Positions 23,946-36,747 of a stretch of 64,000 nt of DNA are shown here, piece after piece. The position numbers and the translations under genes were made by a program. Position 1 is the stretch's first letter; each line of letters begins with the position of its first letter. The DNA is taken from assembly GCA_021464415.1 (NCBI GenBank), contig CM038470.1, positions 7,948,394 through 8,012,393 of the forward strand. The letters run 5' to 3'. The notes under the pieces are model-generated. The model saw only the letters and a program-made list of their open reading frames with translations, did no database searches and was not told the origin of the DNA. This DNA is from Lonicera japonica. Lineage: Eukaryota > Streptophyta > Magnoliopsida > Dipsacales > Caprifoliaceae.

Positions 23946-25248
23946 TCCCAACTTTTATTATACCCAGGAAGCGGAAGTCTCCTTTTATCGCTGTATAAGT
24001 GAGCTTTTTGCGCCACTTCCCCCCTCAAGCATTTCAATGGCAAGGGAACGCTTCTCATGAAAAAGCCGTTGCGGGTTCAAAATTAAGGAAATAAATTTTA
24101 CCACCTAAAAGAAACAATTATTTTTCAAGAATTCCTGAATCGAGAGCGGAAGCAATTCTCTCTAAGGCAGCCCTAATCAAAAGTTTGGAATCTTCCTATC
24201 CCCCTTTTGTCAATGTGAATAATCACATGTTATATCTAATATCTTTGTTATGGTTATATCTAATATCATGTTCAAGAAAAAAGTTTCGAATTTTCTTATC
24301 CCTTTTGCGCATATGAATGGTTATATATATATTTTTTTGATAAAAATATGAATGGTTTATGGTTATATCTAAGATCATATTCAAGAAAACAGATACTAAA
24401 CATATGACAAAAAAATAAATTAATAACAATAAAATAAAATAAAGAATAAAGAAATTGTCAACACAAACCCCATCTGCTTTCATTACATGAAAAAATATCC
24501 TGTAGTTTTTGTCAAATACTAGAAATAATTGCACAAAAGTATTATAAATTTGACACAGATCATTGCGTAAATGCACAAATGTATCATAAATTTCACTGTA
24601 GATGATTGTACAGGGTCTTAACAGAATTTGTACTACAGTATCATGCGTCCCCACTAAGCTGCTAAATTGGCCGATGATGCTGCAAGTAGCAAGTACGTCT
24701 CTAGCATTCCATAATCTCCTTTCATGTGTCCCAGACGCCAAGCTTAAACAATTATTTCGCTTTTCCGCCCAAAAGCCTTAATTGAGACTACTCTATGATA
24801 GTTATGTTCTTTTTCAGGCATTTAAATCAAGTGGTGACTTTTCACCAGCTCTTCAATTGAAGATCCTCCATATTATTTTTAGCTTATTGATTTGGCATAA
24901 GGGTATTCTGATTTAGCTTGCATGCACTTGACTAAATCTGTCGAGACGAGGGATTCACAAGACATTTTCAACATAATGGCAACTCTGCTGAGAACATAAG
25001 GGTATGTTTGATAACACTTTTTTCAATAGAAAATGCACAAGATTTCAATGCTTTCAATATTTACCTTTGTTTGACTACATAACTTTCCATCTGATAAATT
25101 TCCATGATACAACTTGGTTTAGCCTGATTTTCTCATTCAAAAACCACCTCCTCTCTAAGTTTTTGTTTTTAATGCAAAACAGTTCTGTGGAATCAAATTT
25201 TTTTCCTTGGCAATCACGAAATTCATCTAAGTTTTGTCACCAATCTTC
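23946..25248. other. Intergenic; one long but unsupported ORF
   Basis: Contains a 172-codon minus-strand open frame (24223-24741) of low-complexity, hydrophobic composition with no recognised family. The final ~250 bp are the 3' flank of the PPR gene. Confidence 0.4.
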
Positions 25249-26523
25249 TTATATAACCCAACTACTACCAGGCACAACCTTCATTCCTCTCTCCTTCATT
25301 TCTCTTCTCAATCTCTCTGCTTCCTCATGTCGACCAGCACCTGCATAAATCTTTGCCAGTATTACAAAATTAGCTGCATTATCAGGCTCTATTTCAAACA
25401 GAGCTTGCCCAGCAATTTCTGCAAGCTCCACCTCTCCATGCGTTCGACAGGCCCCAAGAAGAGCTCCCCAAGCCTTTGCAGTGACCTTTACAGGCATTTC
25501 TCGTATTACCTCAAATGCCTCATACAATCTCCCTGCTCTACTCAGAACATCAACTAAACACGAATAGTGATCGCTATTTGGCTCCACCCCATAGTCATTA
25601 TGCATCCGAGTAAAGTACATTTGGGCTTCATCGGCCAATCCTGTATGACTACAAGCTTTCAACACCCCAAGAAAAGTGACCCCATCTGGCTTTACTTTAG
25701 CCAACTCCATTTGTTCAAAGATTTCAAGCGCAGTTCTTGCCTTACCATGTAATGCGTACGCAGATATCAAGCTACTCCAAGCAACCACATCTCTTTCGCT
25801 CATACTCTCAAACACTTGATGTGCATTTCCAAGACATCCACTTCGCCCATAAGCTTCCACAAGCCCGCTCCTCAAATGCGGGTGTGAATCGACATTGGAT
25901 CTAATCGAGTACCCATGAATTTCTTTGATCAAATTCAGAGATGCTATGCCTACAGATAAGGATAGTAGAGCGAGAACTGTAATCAAATTCGGCTTCAAAC
26001 CCAAATCTTGCATCCTTCTATATAGCCCAATTGCCTTAAAAGACCCATCCTCCATTTCTGCCAAAGCAGCAATAACCGAGTTAAAAGTCGATTCATTTGG
26101 CGAAACATCCATAATCTCAAACAATTGCAGCGCACTTGGAACATTCTTGGAATGGGCATAGAGTGAAATCATGGAATTCCACACAACAACGTTTCTCTCG
26201 GGACATTCATCGAACACTTGGCGTGCAGAAAGAATTGAGACGCATTTGCCATACATGTCCACGAGAGCGCAAGCGACAAATGGGTTTGACAGAATGGAGG
26301 ATTTGGTGGCGTGGGCATGGACGGAGGCGCCGAGTAGAGGGCGGCGAGTGGCGGCGCAGGACTTGAGGGCGAGGGGGAAGACAAAAGGGTCGAGAGGTAG
26401 AGAGGAGTGTATGTGGTGGAAGAGTGAGAGGGCTTGCTCGTGGCGGCCTTGGTTTACGTGAGAGGTCAAGAGCTTTGTGCATGAAAGCAAACGGAGGAAG
26501 TTTGAAGAGTAGGAGGAATTCAT
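25249..26523 (-). CDS. Pentatricopeptide repeat (PPR) protein, PLS class with C-terminal E motif
   Basis: Intronless, 424 residues, as usual for plant PPR genes. PPR proteins bind organellar RNA; the PLS subclass mostly directs C-to-U editing. Recognisable repeats include NVVVWNSMISLYAHSKNVPS near 110-130, a P-type repeat with NLITVLALLSL near 175-190, DVVAWSSLISAYALHGKART near 245-265 and the GVEPNSDHYSCLVDVLSRAG block near 310-330. The protein ends in the E-motif signature ...VPGSSWVI, with no E+ or DYW deaminase domain, so any editing role would need a deaminase in trans. The short N-terminus is Ser/Leu-rich and may be an organelle presequence, but mitochondrion versus plastid cannot be told. 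The layout resembles the family of Arabidopsis At1g03510, from memory only. Confidence 0.92.
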   Translation of the reverse strand: MNSSYSSNFLRLLSCTKLLTSHVNQGRHEQALSLFHHIHSSLPLDPFVFPLALKSCAATRRPLLGASVHAHATKSSILSNPFVACALVDMYGKCVSILSARQVFDECPERNVVVWNSMISLYAHSKNVPSALQLFEIMDVSPNESTFNSVIAALAEMEDGSFKAIGLYRRMQDLGLKPNLITVLALLSLSVGIASLNLIKEIHGYSIRSNVDSHPHLRSGLVEAYGRSGCLGNAHQVFESMSERDVVAWSSLISAYALHGKARTALEIFEQMELAKVKPDGVTFLGVLKACSHTGLADEAQMYFTRMHNDYGVEPNSDHYSCLVDVLSRAGRLYEAFEVIREMPVKVTAKAWGALLGACRTHGEVELAEIAGQALFEIEPDNAANFVILAKIYAGAGRHEEAERLRREMKERGMKVVPGSSWVI

Positions 26524-26675
26524 GGGCCGTTGGAACTATGCTAGCTACATTGAGATGGTATTTATTTATTTACGGTTCCCAAACTCCTATTAAGACTTTT
26601 ATATTTTATTTTTTGATACATTTGGATAAACAGACAGGATCACGTTCGACGTTGCTGGTTGTCTGCCCCACTATC

Positions 26676-26725
26676 TATTATTATTATTATTATTATTATA
26701 TGGAGTAGAGTAGAGTAGAGCAGAG
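26676..26725. repeat. (TTA)n and GAGTA microsatellites
   Basis: A run of TTA/ATT triplets is followed by TAGAG/GAGTA repeats, directly abutting the solo LTR to the right and just upstream of the PPR gene. Confidence 0.85.
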
Positions 26726-26730
26726 CTGGT

Positions 26731-27270
26731 TGTCACGACCCGCTCAATTTTGTCCAAGAAAACCGGAAAATTCCGGAATGCTACGGAAGCTTACGGAATT
26801 TTCTAGAACATTATGGAATAATGGAGAAGAGTCTCCAACCTTCTAGAGTATTCTAGAAGGACCTAGATGTAGAACTTTCTAGAATAGCCTAGTTGTAAAT
26901 AATCTTAGTAGATTATTCTAGAGTATTCTAGTTAGAGATATTTGTATAGAAAGTTCCGGAATGTAAATCTAGACCATTGGATTGGTTTGATCTCAACCGT
27001 CCATTCGAGAAGGCCTCACCTATAAATAGGTGGAGGGTTCATTTGTGTGGGATATAGAGAGTGAGTTGTATTCTAAGCTTTGTAAAGTGTTCTTGAGTAA
27101 TATAAAGTTTCCTTTATAAACTCTTGTGTTCTACCTTGCTTAAGTTTCATTCGGTGTGTTCGTTATTCTTAAGCCATTGTGGGAAGGCTGACTTAGTGTA
27201 AATCCGTGAGGACGGAAATTTGAAAGCGCTAAGTGCCGCACGTGCCTTGAAGAGGTTCAAGCCCGTGACA
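26731..27270. repeat. Solo LTR, ~540 bp
   Basis: Begins TGTCACGACCC and ends CCCGTGACA, a 5'-TG...CA-3' LTR with TGTCAC/GTGACA inverted ends. It is flanked by TGGT on both sides (26727-26730 and 27271-27274). A TATA-like CTATAAATAGG is at about 27020. No internal domain or second LTR is adjacent. Confidence 0.7.
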
Positions 27271-27830
27271 TGGTGGTTATAAAGAGATTTTTGGTTTTCT
27301 TATTTTACTTTTGCAACCTATTATTTTTGTTTTGCCCGTAAAAGTAACAGAATGACCCGATTCTTAGCTAGGGATATGTGAATATATTTTTTTAAACTAA
27401 TTATACTTGAAGCGCGTAACTGCAAGCAGGACTTAGATATGAATTCCACTGTCGGCAATCTCTCTGCAAATATATTTTTCATTTTTCTGACTACACAACC
27501 AAATTAAGATGGTCCATTAGTCCTGTAAGGCCTTTCAGACAGTAAGAATTGTAACAAATAACCCGTCATCAATGTTCGTATCTGCATCATATCCAGATGC
27601 CAAAAATTGTCCAATATGTCAATCAATACTTATTATATCAAATGCAGTAGAAAATAAAAACAAAAACTACACACGTGAACCCATAATTTTAGACTGAAAG
27701 TCCAGATTTCAAAACTCTCGATTTTCAATCACTTTAGAAGAGCCCGGTACCAATTACATTCCATTCCATTCCCAAGCAATTAAAAAGAAACTCATAGCTT
27801 TCACCTTATCATGTACCAGCAAACAAATGT
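27271..27830. other. Intergenic and 3' flank of F-box pseudogene A
   Basis: No gene recognised. The right part corresponds to the 3' UTR region of the F-box gene. Confidence 0.4.
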
Positions 27831-29743
27831 TCCCAATACCAGGCCCTTTTACATTTTACAACACAACTAAAGGATTTTGCCAGCTGAACTGTGTGTCGCT
27901 CTAAAAAAATTCTCAGGAGAACAAAATCACAACATGATCTGATGCTCTTGGAAAGCGTGATAAGTTTTTGGTGCAACTCCAGTAGTACATTTGGGAACTC
28001 CAGTGGATCGCTCAACAAATGGTGGCCCTGATGTGTAGATTGTCCCGTGCAAATCACCATTTTCTCAAGCATACACGAGTGGCCAAGCAGAAACTTGGCA
28101 AGCGAAAGCAAATAAGTATTCGATGTGAAGCCCGATATTTTCACGGTTCTTAAATGATTCAATAGACAATCGTAAGGCAGCTTTGAGTTTCAGTAGTTTT
28201 CTTCATCAAAATCGTACGACTTGAGCCACGTTTTGTTGTTCCAATAGTTCTCTTTCGCAGGTTCCAGATATTCCAAGCTGCAAATCATCACCCTGAGAAG
28301 ACAAAGGAATCTCCAAAATGTTATAAAATAAAAGAACATACATTTGCATCTGTCATGACTGATATGTCTGGTGTAGCCACCATGTATTGGTTAGAACTTA
28401 GAATGTGAGTCTATGTGAAATTCATTCTTATCACAATCTATTCGAACGAGGGAGTAATTGCCTGATTGAAATGTTAGTGTTTTATGTCAAATAAATGTCC
28501 CTATACAAGTACTCATTTGGTTCAATGATTCTAGTAGGACATATGCGTTTGACATAAAAGACCGACATATCTAGTGTTGTCACCATGTATCAGTTAGTGT
28601 GAGTGGGGGTTTGGGGGAAGGGGGAGTTAATATGAGATTTATTTTTATCACAATCTGTTATAACCAATGAGTAATCACCAAATTGAAATGGCACTATTTT
28701 ATGTCAAATAAATATGTCTATATAGAAGTACTCTACTTAGTTTTGGAAGGACATAATTTTCACCCCCGAACCAAATGAGACTCATTTAATGAGCCCTCAG
28801 ACGTGTACAAGAGCAACATTGACCAGTGAGATTTGATAAACGTACAGTGTATATAACCGATGCATCTGCTTCAACATGTATACTGAGCATCTCTAGATTA
28901 GGGGAATCTCTCAGCAAGCTAGAGATTCCGGGGAGGTGCCATTTGGTAAGCGGAGTCTTTAGTGTCATAAACTTACGATGAGAGGTTGCGCAAGGGACAC
29001 CTGTTAGCTCCCACAGGGTTAATACCTAGCCACAAAAACAACAATCACAATATGAACTTAGATTTAATCTCTGCAGTTAGTTCATATATAGCAAAAAATC
29101 TTCTACACAAGTAGCAGAAAAAAGCTGGATATAATATGAGTGAAAACTAAAGGAAAACAACTGATTCATGAAGGATGTGCTTGATTGCGTTTCTTTTCCC
29201 CTGAAAATGCTCAAAGTTTTATATTTCATCTATTAGTGGTCTTTAAAGCATAATTTTTTATGTTATCAATTTCCACAGCCCAACTATAATTTTTCAACCC
29301 CCTGGCCCTGCCAAAAAAAAAATCCCAGATGACACTCGATCAGGTTCTCCCGGGCCCAGGTGAGCACCTTTAGGCAGGTTTAGGCTACTTCTCTCCTATT
29401 CCGCAAACTTTGAAAACTAGCTCCCTCTAAGTTTTTGCTTTCTGCAGAAGAACTTTCCAAGAAATTTAATTTCCTTCCATATAAACCAATCAAACACACC
29501 CGAAAAGAAAGACAAAGAACTACATTCCCATAAGAGAACAGCATACCAGAATACACCAATTGCATATTGTAAAAGTATTTGCGTAATGAAGCTTCTCAAG
29601 AAGCACCCTGACATTTGAGTAGCCATCAACAGGACATGCACCTCCAAAGCAAAGGTCAAGGGTGGCTTCAACAAGAGATACTAAATTCTTTAGATGTACA
29701 TGCCTGTTTGACCCCGAGATATGAAGTGAACTTAAATATGGGC

Positions 29744-30256
29744 TGTTGGATTAATTTTTATATTAATCTTACTTTGGTCCACACATGTATATTATTAATG
29801 TGTGTCATCATTTACAAGCCTAAAATTAAGTGATCTAATTTAATGTTTTAAGTAGGCTTGAGGTTATTTGTCATGGAAATAATGTGTAGATGCCATTATG
29901 TGAATTCTATTTCTATGAGGGGCGGAAATAGAATTATCGGAAAGTTCAAGGTGAACTTATGTAATTGCGGCATTGGTCCCCAACCCATCCATCCTTATAT
30001 AAGTTGTCTTCTATCAATGGAGACATACAACAGAGCTATTCTCTACATCCTCTTAAGGAGAATACTAAGGGATATAGAAGGGGAAAGGGTTGGAAGATCA
30101 ATTGCCATACGGAAATTGACGCTAAAGTCCGCTGCATCGATCAATCAATTCCAATGGAGACAGGTACACACACTTCTCTTTTGTAATCTCTTGGCACTAG
30201 ATATGATGCACGATCCTAGAATTGATGTTGTTTAGGACACTCAATTATTCCTAACA
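29744..30256 (+). repeat. 5' LTR of copia element
   Basis: 513 bp, TGTTGG...CCTAACA. A TATA-like CCTTATATAAG is near 29992. It differs from the 3' LTR at two sites (GGAAAT/GAAAAT near 29876 and ACAACA/ACAGCA near 30030). The open frames inside it are chance. Confidence 0.97.
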
Positions 30257-31794
30257 AGTGGTATCAGAGCCGGTTTTAGTGTCGTATCTATTGTTAGAGA
30301 TTTTATATGTACAGAATTCATGATTATAATTTTCTATAAATCGTTGAAAATAATATTTTTCATGAATTGAAGAACACGATAAAATTCTAAGAATTTTAAT
30401 TTGGTGGTATTGTCTTCGTCTTTATGGATATATATATATATGCATGTGTGTGTATATATAATTTCGGATATGTTTACAATTATATGCATAAATAAGGAAT
30501 CCCGTATACATGGCCAATTGAATTTATGGCAATTGGTATCACCCTTAAGTAATTAATTTTATTTTTTTTGGAATTATGACAACTCTTGGAATATTATGAA
30601 ATTGTATAATTAGTGTTATATATATATATATGTCTACGGATGTGTGATTGTGCTTTCATTCATAATGGGATTAGGTGAGATCTATATATATATATAAAGA
30701 ATATGTTATAATATTTTTTCTTTACATGTATATATTAATTTAAAGAAAAAGTAAGATCTATATATATATATAAAGTATATATATGCCACCATGATGTTTT
30801 CTTTTTATATATGTAAATGTTAATTTAAGTAAAAGTTAGATGAATGTGCCATTATCATGATGTTTTCTTTCTTTTACATTATTTATATATATATATTAGT
30901 TTAAGTTGGTGATAAGATATATATTGTATATATATATAAAGAAAGTGCCATTATAATGCTTTTCTCTTTTATATTATTTATGTATAAATATTAATTTAAG
31001 TAAAAGTGATATATGTATTTTATATACATAAAGATTGTACCAACATAATAATTTTTTTATTATTATTATTAAATAAAGAATGTCTTATATATATGTTGGT
31101 TTCATTTATTACATGATGGTAAAAGTTTTATGGTATATATATATAGACAAATTTTAGAAACATCAGTGAAAATGAAAATATTTATTTATTTTTCGCCAGA
31201 ATTGTCACTGTTTATAACAGTGACCAGTTTATCCAGAATTGTCACTGTTTTTGACAGTGACGAACTTCAGGTTGTCACTGTTTTCAGCAGTGACAACACA
31301 ATTTTTGGGGTTATAATAAATTCGATTAATTACATGTGACATCTATTATTTATATTGTCTGTCTAAACATTCTATTAAGGAATATTTACACAAGATGTTA
31401 CCAAAGTGACCTCTCTTTTGTAGATAAAGAATGATTAGATATTTGTGTTTGATTAATTCATGCGAATATTAACCAATCTAAAGAGGGGTTTGTATTTGGC
31501 CGAATTTCATACACACTTGTGATGGTAAATATGTGACAATTATAAAGGTAACCTAATGTGAATAATAAATCAATCCAAAGATAGATTTGTTATTTGACAT
31601 AATTTATTGTCAATATTTGATCATTACAACAAGAATACCACTTACAATTAATATCATTGTCCAAAGACTTGGTATTAATGTTGTGCTAGGTATCTTGAGA
31701 TGTTGCGATAAAATTAATCAGTTTAAAGACTACTTATTTGGTTATATGATGTGAGCATTATTATTGATTTACTTTTGTTCTCTATTCAGCTTTA
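30257..31794 (+). other. Long AT-rich leader of copia element
   Basis: 1.5 kb between the primer-binding site and the gag start. Many (TA)n tracts (30430-30950, 31088-31145), then three hairpins at 31204-31297. No coding region. Confidence 0.7.
31204..31297 (+). repeat. Three tandem stem-loops in the copia leader RNA
   Basis: Hairpin 1 at 31204-31224 has a 9-bp stem GTCACTGTT/AACAGTGAC with loop TAT. Hairpin 2 at 31241-31261 has stem GTCACTGT/ACAGTGAC. Hairpin 3 at 31271-31297 has a 10-bp stem GTTGTCACTG/CAGTGACAAC. All three share GTCACTG/CAGTGAC; loops differ. Confidence 0.85.
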
Positions 31795-34700
31795 ATGCCC
31801 ACTACTTCTGTATCTGCCAATATGAACAATGTTCCAATTTTAAATAGAACAAACTTTAAGGACTGGAAAGAGAATATATTAATTATTCTTGGTTGCATGG
31901 ACATAGACTTGGCATTGAGAATGCCAAAACCGAATGATCTCACTGATCGAAGTACTCCTGAGGAAATTGCGTACTTTGAGAAGTGGGATCGTTCAGACAA
32001 GCTAAGTCTTATGATCATGAAACGTGGGATTCCAGAAGCTTTTCGAGGTGCTACTTCGGATGACAAAACTCTTGCCAATAAATTTTTTTGAGAAAATACA
32101 GAAACGTTTTATAAAAAACGATAAGGCTGAAACAAGCATGCTTTTAGCGAACTTGATTTCAATGAAGTATAAAGGCAAGGGTAATGTCAGGGAGTACATT
32201 ATGGAGATGTCTCATCTTGCTTCAAAACTTAAGGCATTAAAGCTCGACTTATCGGATGATTTGCTCGTGCATTTAATATTGATCTCTCTCCCTGCACAAT
32301 TCAGCCAGTTTAAGGTTTCTTATAACTGTCAAAGGGAGAAATGGACTCTTAATGAGCTCATTTCATTTTGTGTGCAAGAGGAAGAGAGATTAAAGCAAGA
32401 AAAGATTGAAAGTGCTCATTATGTTAGCACCTGTAAGGGCAAGGGCAAACGTAAGGATAAGGGAAATGAAGTTGCTATTCCTAAGGGTCCGAATGAAAAG
32501 AAACAGAAAACCGAGATCGGTTGTTTCTTCTGTGGTAAACCCGGACACAAAAAGGTGAATTGTACCAAATATGCCGCTTGGCGGAATAAGAAAGGTACAA
32601 ATTCAATTTTGGTCTGTTCCGAGATCAATTTAACTTCAGTACCAAGTAACACTTGGTGGGTAGATTCTGGTGCTACTACCCACATATGTGTTTCTATGCA
32701 GGGTTGCCTGCACTCCCGCAAGCCAATTGATGTTGAAAGACACATCTATGTGGGCGATGGAAAGTGTGTGGAGGTGGAAGCAATTGGGCATTTTAGATTA
32801 TTGTTAAGTACTGGTTTTTATTTGGATTTAAAAGACACTTTTGTTGTACCGTCGTTTAGACGAAATTTGATTTCTATTTCCGTATTGGACAAATTTGGTT
32901 TTTATTGTTCATTTGGAAATAAGAACTTCACTTTGTCTTTAAATTCAAATGTTGTTGGTACCGGTATTCTTAATACTTTTGATAATCTATATTTGCTTGA
33001 AACAGTTGCATCTTATAATGAAACATTAAATGTTGAATGCCGTGGTACTAAGCGAAAATTGAATAATGAAAATTCAGGCTCATTATGGCACAAACGCCTA
33101 GGTCACATCTCTAAAAATAGAGTTGAGCGACTTGTGTCTGATGGAATTTTAGGATCCCTTGACTTTTCAGACTTTGGTGTCTGTGTTCAGTGTGTCAAGG
33201 GAAAGCAGACTAAAACAAAGAAATTAAGTGCAAATCGAACTACGGATGTCTTAGAACTTATACATACGGATATTTGTGGGCCATTCCCTACGGCTTCTTG
33301 GAATGGTCAACGGTACTTTATAACGTTCATAGACGATTACTCTCGATATGGCTACCTATTTCTTATTCATGAAAAGTCACAGTCTTTGGACGTGTTCAAA
33401 TCTTTTAAGGCCGAAGTTGAGTTACAACTCAACAAACGGATAAAGTGCGTTAGATCTGACCGTGGTGGTGAATACTACGGCAGGTATGACGGATCAGGTG
33501 AACAACGTCCAGGACCATTTGCTAAATACCTAGAGGAATGTGGAATCGTCCCACAGTATACCATGCCGGGTTCGCCTAGCATGAATGGTGTATCTGAGAG
33601 ACGAAACAGGACTCTTAAGGATATGGTTAGAAGTATGATCAGTCATTCTTCTTTACCCGAGTCCCTCTGGGGTGAAGCTCTAAAGACAGCAACTTACATT
33701 CTCAATAGAGTGCCAACTAAGGCGGCTGCTAAAACACCTTATGAGCTTTGGACTGGGCGAAAGCCTAGTCTAAAGCATTTTCATGTTTGGGGATGTCCTG
33801 CTGAGGCGAGGCCTTATCGGCCTCATGAGGAAAAATTGGACTCCAAGACAGTTAGCAGTTACTTTATTGGCTATTCGGAACGATCGCGGGGCTATAAATT
33901 TTATGATCCCACTACTAAATCTATTTTTGAAACGGGAAATGCTGTGTTCTTTGAGGAAGTTGATTTTGGGGGGAGAAATCGAGTTAGGGACATTGTGTTT
34001 GAGGAGGAAATGGGAGCAATCCCAATTCCTACTATTACTTTTGACGATGTACAGGTTTCTACACCTGTCGTTAATCAAAGAGTAACTTTGGAACCTCAAA
34101 TAAACAATGAGGAACAAACTCAACAACCTCAAGAACATGTGCCATTAAGGCGATCCATTAGAGAAAGAAGAAATACAATTTCAGATGATTATGTTGTATA
34201 TCTTCAGGAACATGAGGTAGAAATTGGAATGTCGGAAGATGATCCTATCAATTTTCGACAAGTCATGAATGGTTCCAACTCTAAAAATGGATTAAAGCCA
34301 TGAATGAGGAGTATAAGTCAATGCAAGACAATAAAGTTTGGGAACTTGTCCCATTACCGGTTGGTGCGAAACCCGTTGGTTGCAAATGGATATTTAAGAC
34401 CAAACGGGATTCGAATGATAATGTGGAAAGGTATAAGGCACGTCTTGCGGCTAAGGGCTTTACTCAAAAGGAAGGAATTGACTTTAAAGAGACATTCTCT
34501 CCAGTTTCTTCGAAGGATTCTTTTAGGACAATCATGGCACTTGTGGCACATTTTGACCTTGAGTTGCATCAAATGGATGTCAAAACTGCGTTTCTTAATG
34601 GTGACATTGAAGAAACGATTTATATGGTGCAACCAGAAAATTTTGTGTTGGGAGACCCATAGAATATGGTTTGCAAATTGACAAAATCAATTTATGGACT

Positions 34701-35823
34701 TAAACAGGCTTCTCGTCAGTGGTACTTTAAGTTTCATCAAGTTATCATTTCGTACGGTTTTGAAATGAATTTGGTTGATGATTGTGTGTATCACAAATTT
34801 AGTGGGAGTAAACATAAATTTCTGGTTTTGTATGTCGATGACATTTTGCTAGCGACAAATGACATAGACATCTTGCATGACACCAAGAGATTTTTATCAA
34901 AGAATTTTGAAATGAAAGATCTTGGTGAAGCATCCTTTGTATTAGGAATCGAGATACACCGAGACCGATCTCGGGGTACTTTGGGATTATCACAAAGGAG
35001 TTATATTGAGAAAATTTTCAATAGATTTGGCATGCAATGTTGTAAACCAGGTGAGACCCCGGTCACTAAAGGAGACAAGTTCAGTCTCAATCAATGCCCG
35101 AAGAACAGTTTAGAAATTAAAGAGATGCAAAAGATTCCTTATGCCTCGGCTGTAGGGAGTCTAATGTACGCTCAAGTATGTACGCGTCCGGATATTGCGT
35201 TCATAGTTGGCATGTTGGGCAGATACTTAAGTAACCCCGGAATGGATCATTGGAAAGCAGCCAAACGGGTTATGAGGTATTTACAGAGAACAAAAGAATA
35301 TATGCTCACATATAGGAGATCGGATAAGTTAGAGATCATTGGATATTCCGACTCCGATTTTGCTGGATGCCAAGACAGCAGGAAATCCACTTCAGGCTAT
35401 GTTTATCTGTTAGCTGGTGGAGCGATTTCATGGAGGTCTGCCAAGCAGACGCTCGTTGCTTCGTCCACCATGGCTGCAGAATTTATAGCATGTTATGAGG
35501 CATCCAATCATGGAATATGGCTGCGAAATTTTGTCACTGGGCTGCAAATTTTAGAGGGTGTTGAAAGACCACTCAAATTATACTGTGACAATAAATCAAC
35601 AGTTCTATATTCAAACAACAATAGAAGCTCGACTAAGTCAAAGCATATTGACATCAAGTTTCTAGTTGTAAAGGAAAGAGTACAGAGTGGTCAGATTATG
35701 ATAGAGCATATTGGGACAAACTCCATGGTTGCGGATCCGCTTACAAAGGGATTAACACCTAAGGTCTTTCATGAGCATACTGCTCATATGGGTGTTGTCT
35801 CATTTGAGGACACTTTGGTTTAG
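31795..35823 (+). pseudogene. Copia gag-pol polyprotein gene, three inactivating lesions
   Basis: Starts at 31795. Gag includes a CCHC zinc knuckle ([14 protein letters not shown], 32522-32563). Protease has [10 protein letters not shown] (from 32653). The integrase zinc-binding H-H-C-C segment starts near 33088 and the D-D-E core spans about 33255-33610. RT carries YVDD at 34831-34842. RNase H and the ADPLTKGL tail end at 35823. Three breaks: a frameshift at the T run 32083-32089, a frameshift at the A run 34283-34287, and an in-frame TAG at 34660-34662 in RT. Intact relatives encode a single polyprotein, so this copy cannot make one. Two of the breaks are in homopolymers and might be sequencing errors. 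Confidence 0.93.
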
Positions 35824-36234
35824 TGGGAGTTTGTATTTAAGTTTGTGTTGTTGCTCTATGTATGCTTTGGATTACATTTATATGTATTTGGTTTAGTTTC
35901 TGCAGAAACAAAGTATTCGGTTTATTACACTCTGTTTAAGTATTTTGAGGTTTTGATCTCAATAAAGAGGACCAGTTGGAAATAGGCATGTTTGGATCAC
36001 ATTACATGTAATTTCCATGCTGCACACCATGATTGATCTATGTCATTTGATTGTGTTGGTATACGTGATCATTGATGGGTCGAGTTACGATTAATGTAAC
36101 AAAGGCCGCTTTGGTTCTATATTGGCATAATTGATGGACGAGATTGTTTGATAACCTAAGGTTATGATGACAAGTTCTGAGCTCACTAAGGTTAAACACA
36201 TTTGGCAGGATACATATGTGGCCCAGTGGGAGAT

Positions 36235-36747
36235 TGTTGGATTAATTTTTATATTAATCTTACTTTGGTCCACACATGTATATTATTAATGTGTGTCATC
36301 ATTTACAAGCCTAAAATTAAGTGATCTAATTTAATGTTTTAAGTAGGCTTGAGGTTATTTGTCATGAAAATAATGTGTAGATGCCATTATGTGAATTCTA
36401 TTTCTATGAGGGGCGGAAATAGAATTATCGGAAAGTTCAAGGTGAACTTATGTAATTGCGGCATTGGTCCCCAACCCATCCATCCTTATATAAGTTGTCT
36501 TCTATCAATGGAGACATACAGCAGAGCTATTCTCTACATCCTCTTAAGGAGAATACTAAGGGATATAGAAGGGGAAAGGGTTGGAAGATCAATTGCCATA
36601 CGGAAATTGACGCTAAAGTCCGCTGCATCGATCAATCAATTCCAATGGAGACAGGTACACACACTTCTCTTTTGTAATCTCTTGGCACTAGATATGATGC
36701 ACGATCCTAGAATTGATGTTGTTTAGGACACTCAATTATTCCTAACA
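36235..36747 (+). repeat. 3' LTR of copia element
   Basis: 513 bp, starts TGTTGG after the purine-rich tract and ends CCTAACA directly before TSD TGGGC. Two differences from the 5' LTR. Confidence 0.97.

Larger units (their letters stand above)
29744..36747 (+). mobile_element. Ty1/copia LTR retrotransposon, full length, recently inserted
   Basis: 7004 bp. The 5-bp TSD TGGGC is perfect (29739-29743 and 36748-36752). The 513-bp LTRs start TGTTGG and end CCTAACA and differ at only two positions. The primer-binding site TGGTATCAGAGCC (tRNA-Met type) is at 30259-30271, and a purine-rich tract (CAGTGGGAGA) precedes the 3' LTR. The order gag, protease, integrase, RT, RNase H places it in Ty1/copia. 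It lies antisense to the host F-box exon. Its coding region is broken (see the gag-pol entry). Confidence 0.97.

Noticed and set aside
24223..24741. 172-codon minus-strand ORF as a gene
   Set aside because: Low-complexity hydrophobic composition, no recognised domain, no splice or promoter context; such frames are expected in AT-rich DNA.
26136..26708. Plus-strand and alternate-frame ORFs across the PPR gene
   Set aside because: They are shadows of the 424-codon PPR reading frame, which has clear repeat motifs.
29858..30235. 125-codon ORF (also at 36349-36726) as a protein gene
   Set aside because: Lies wholly inside the two copia LTRs; its duplication simply reflects LTR identity.
32083..32089. 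Programmed ribosomal frameshift between gag and pol
   Set aside because: Plant copia elements normally use one open frame, and the T run simply breaks gag midway, not at a gag/pol border.
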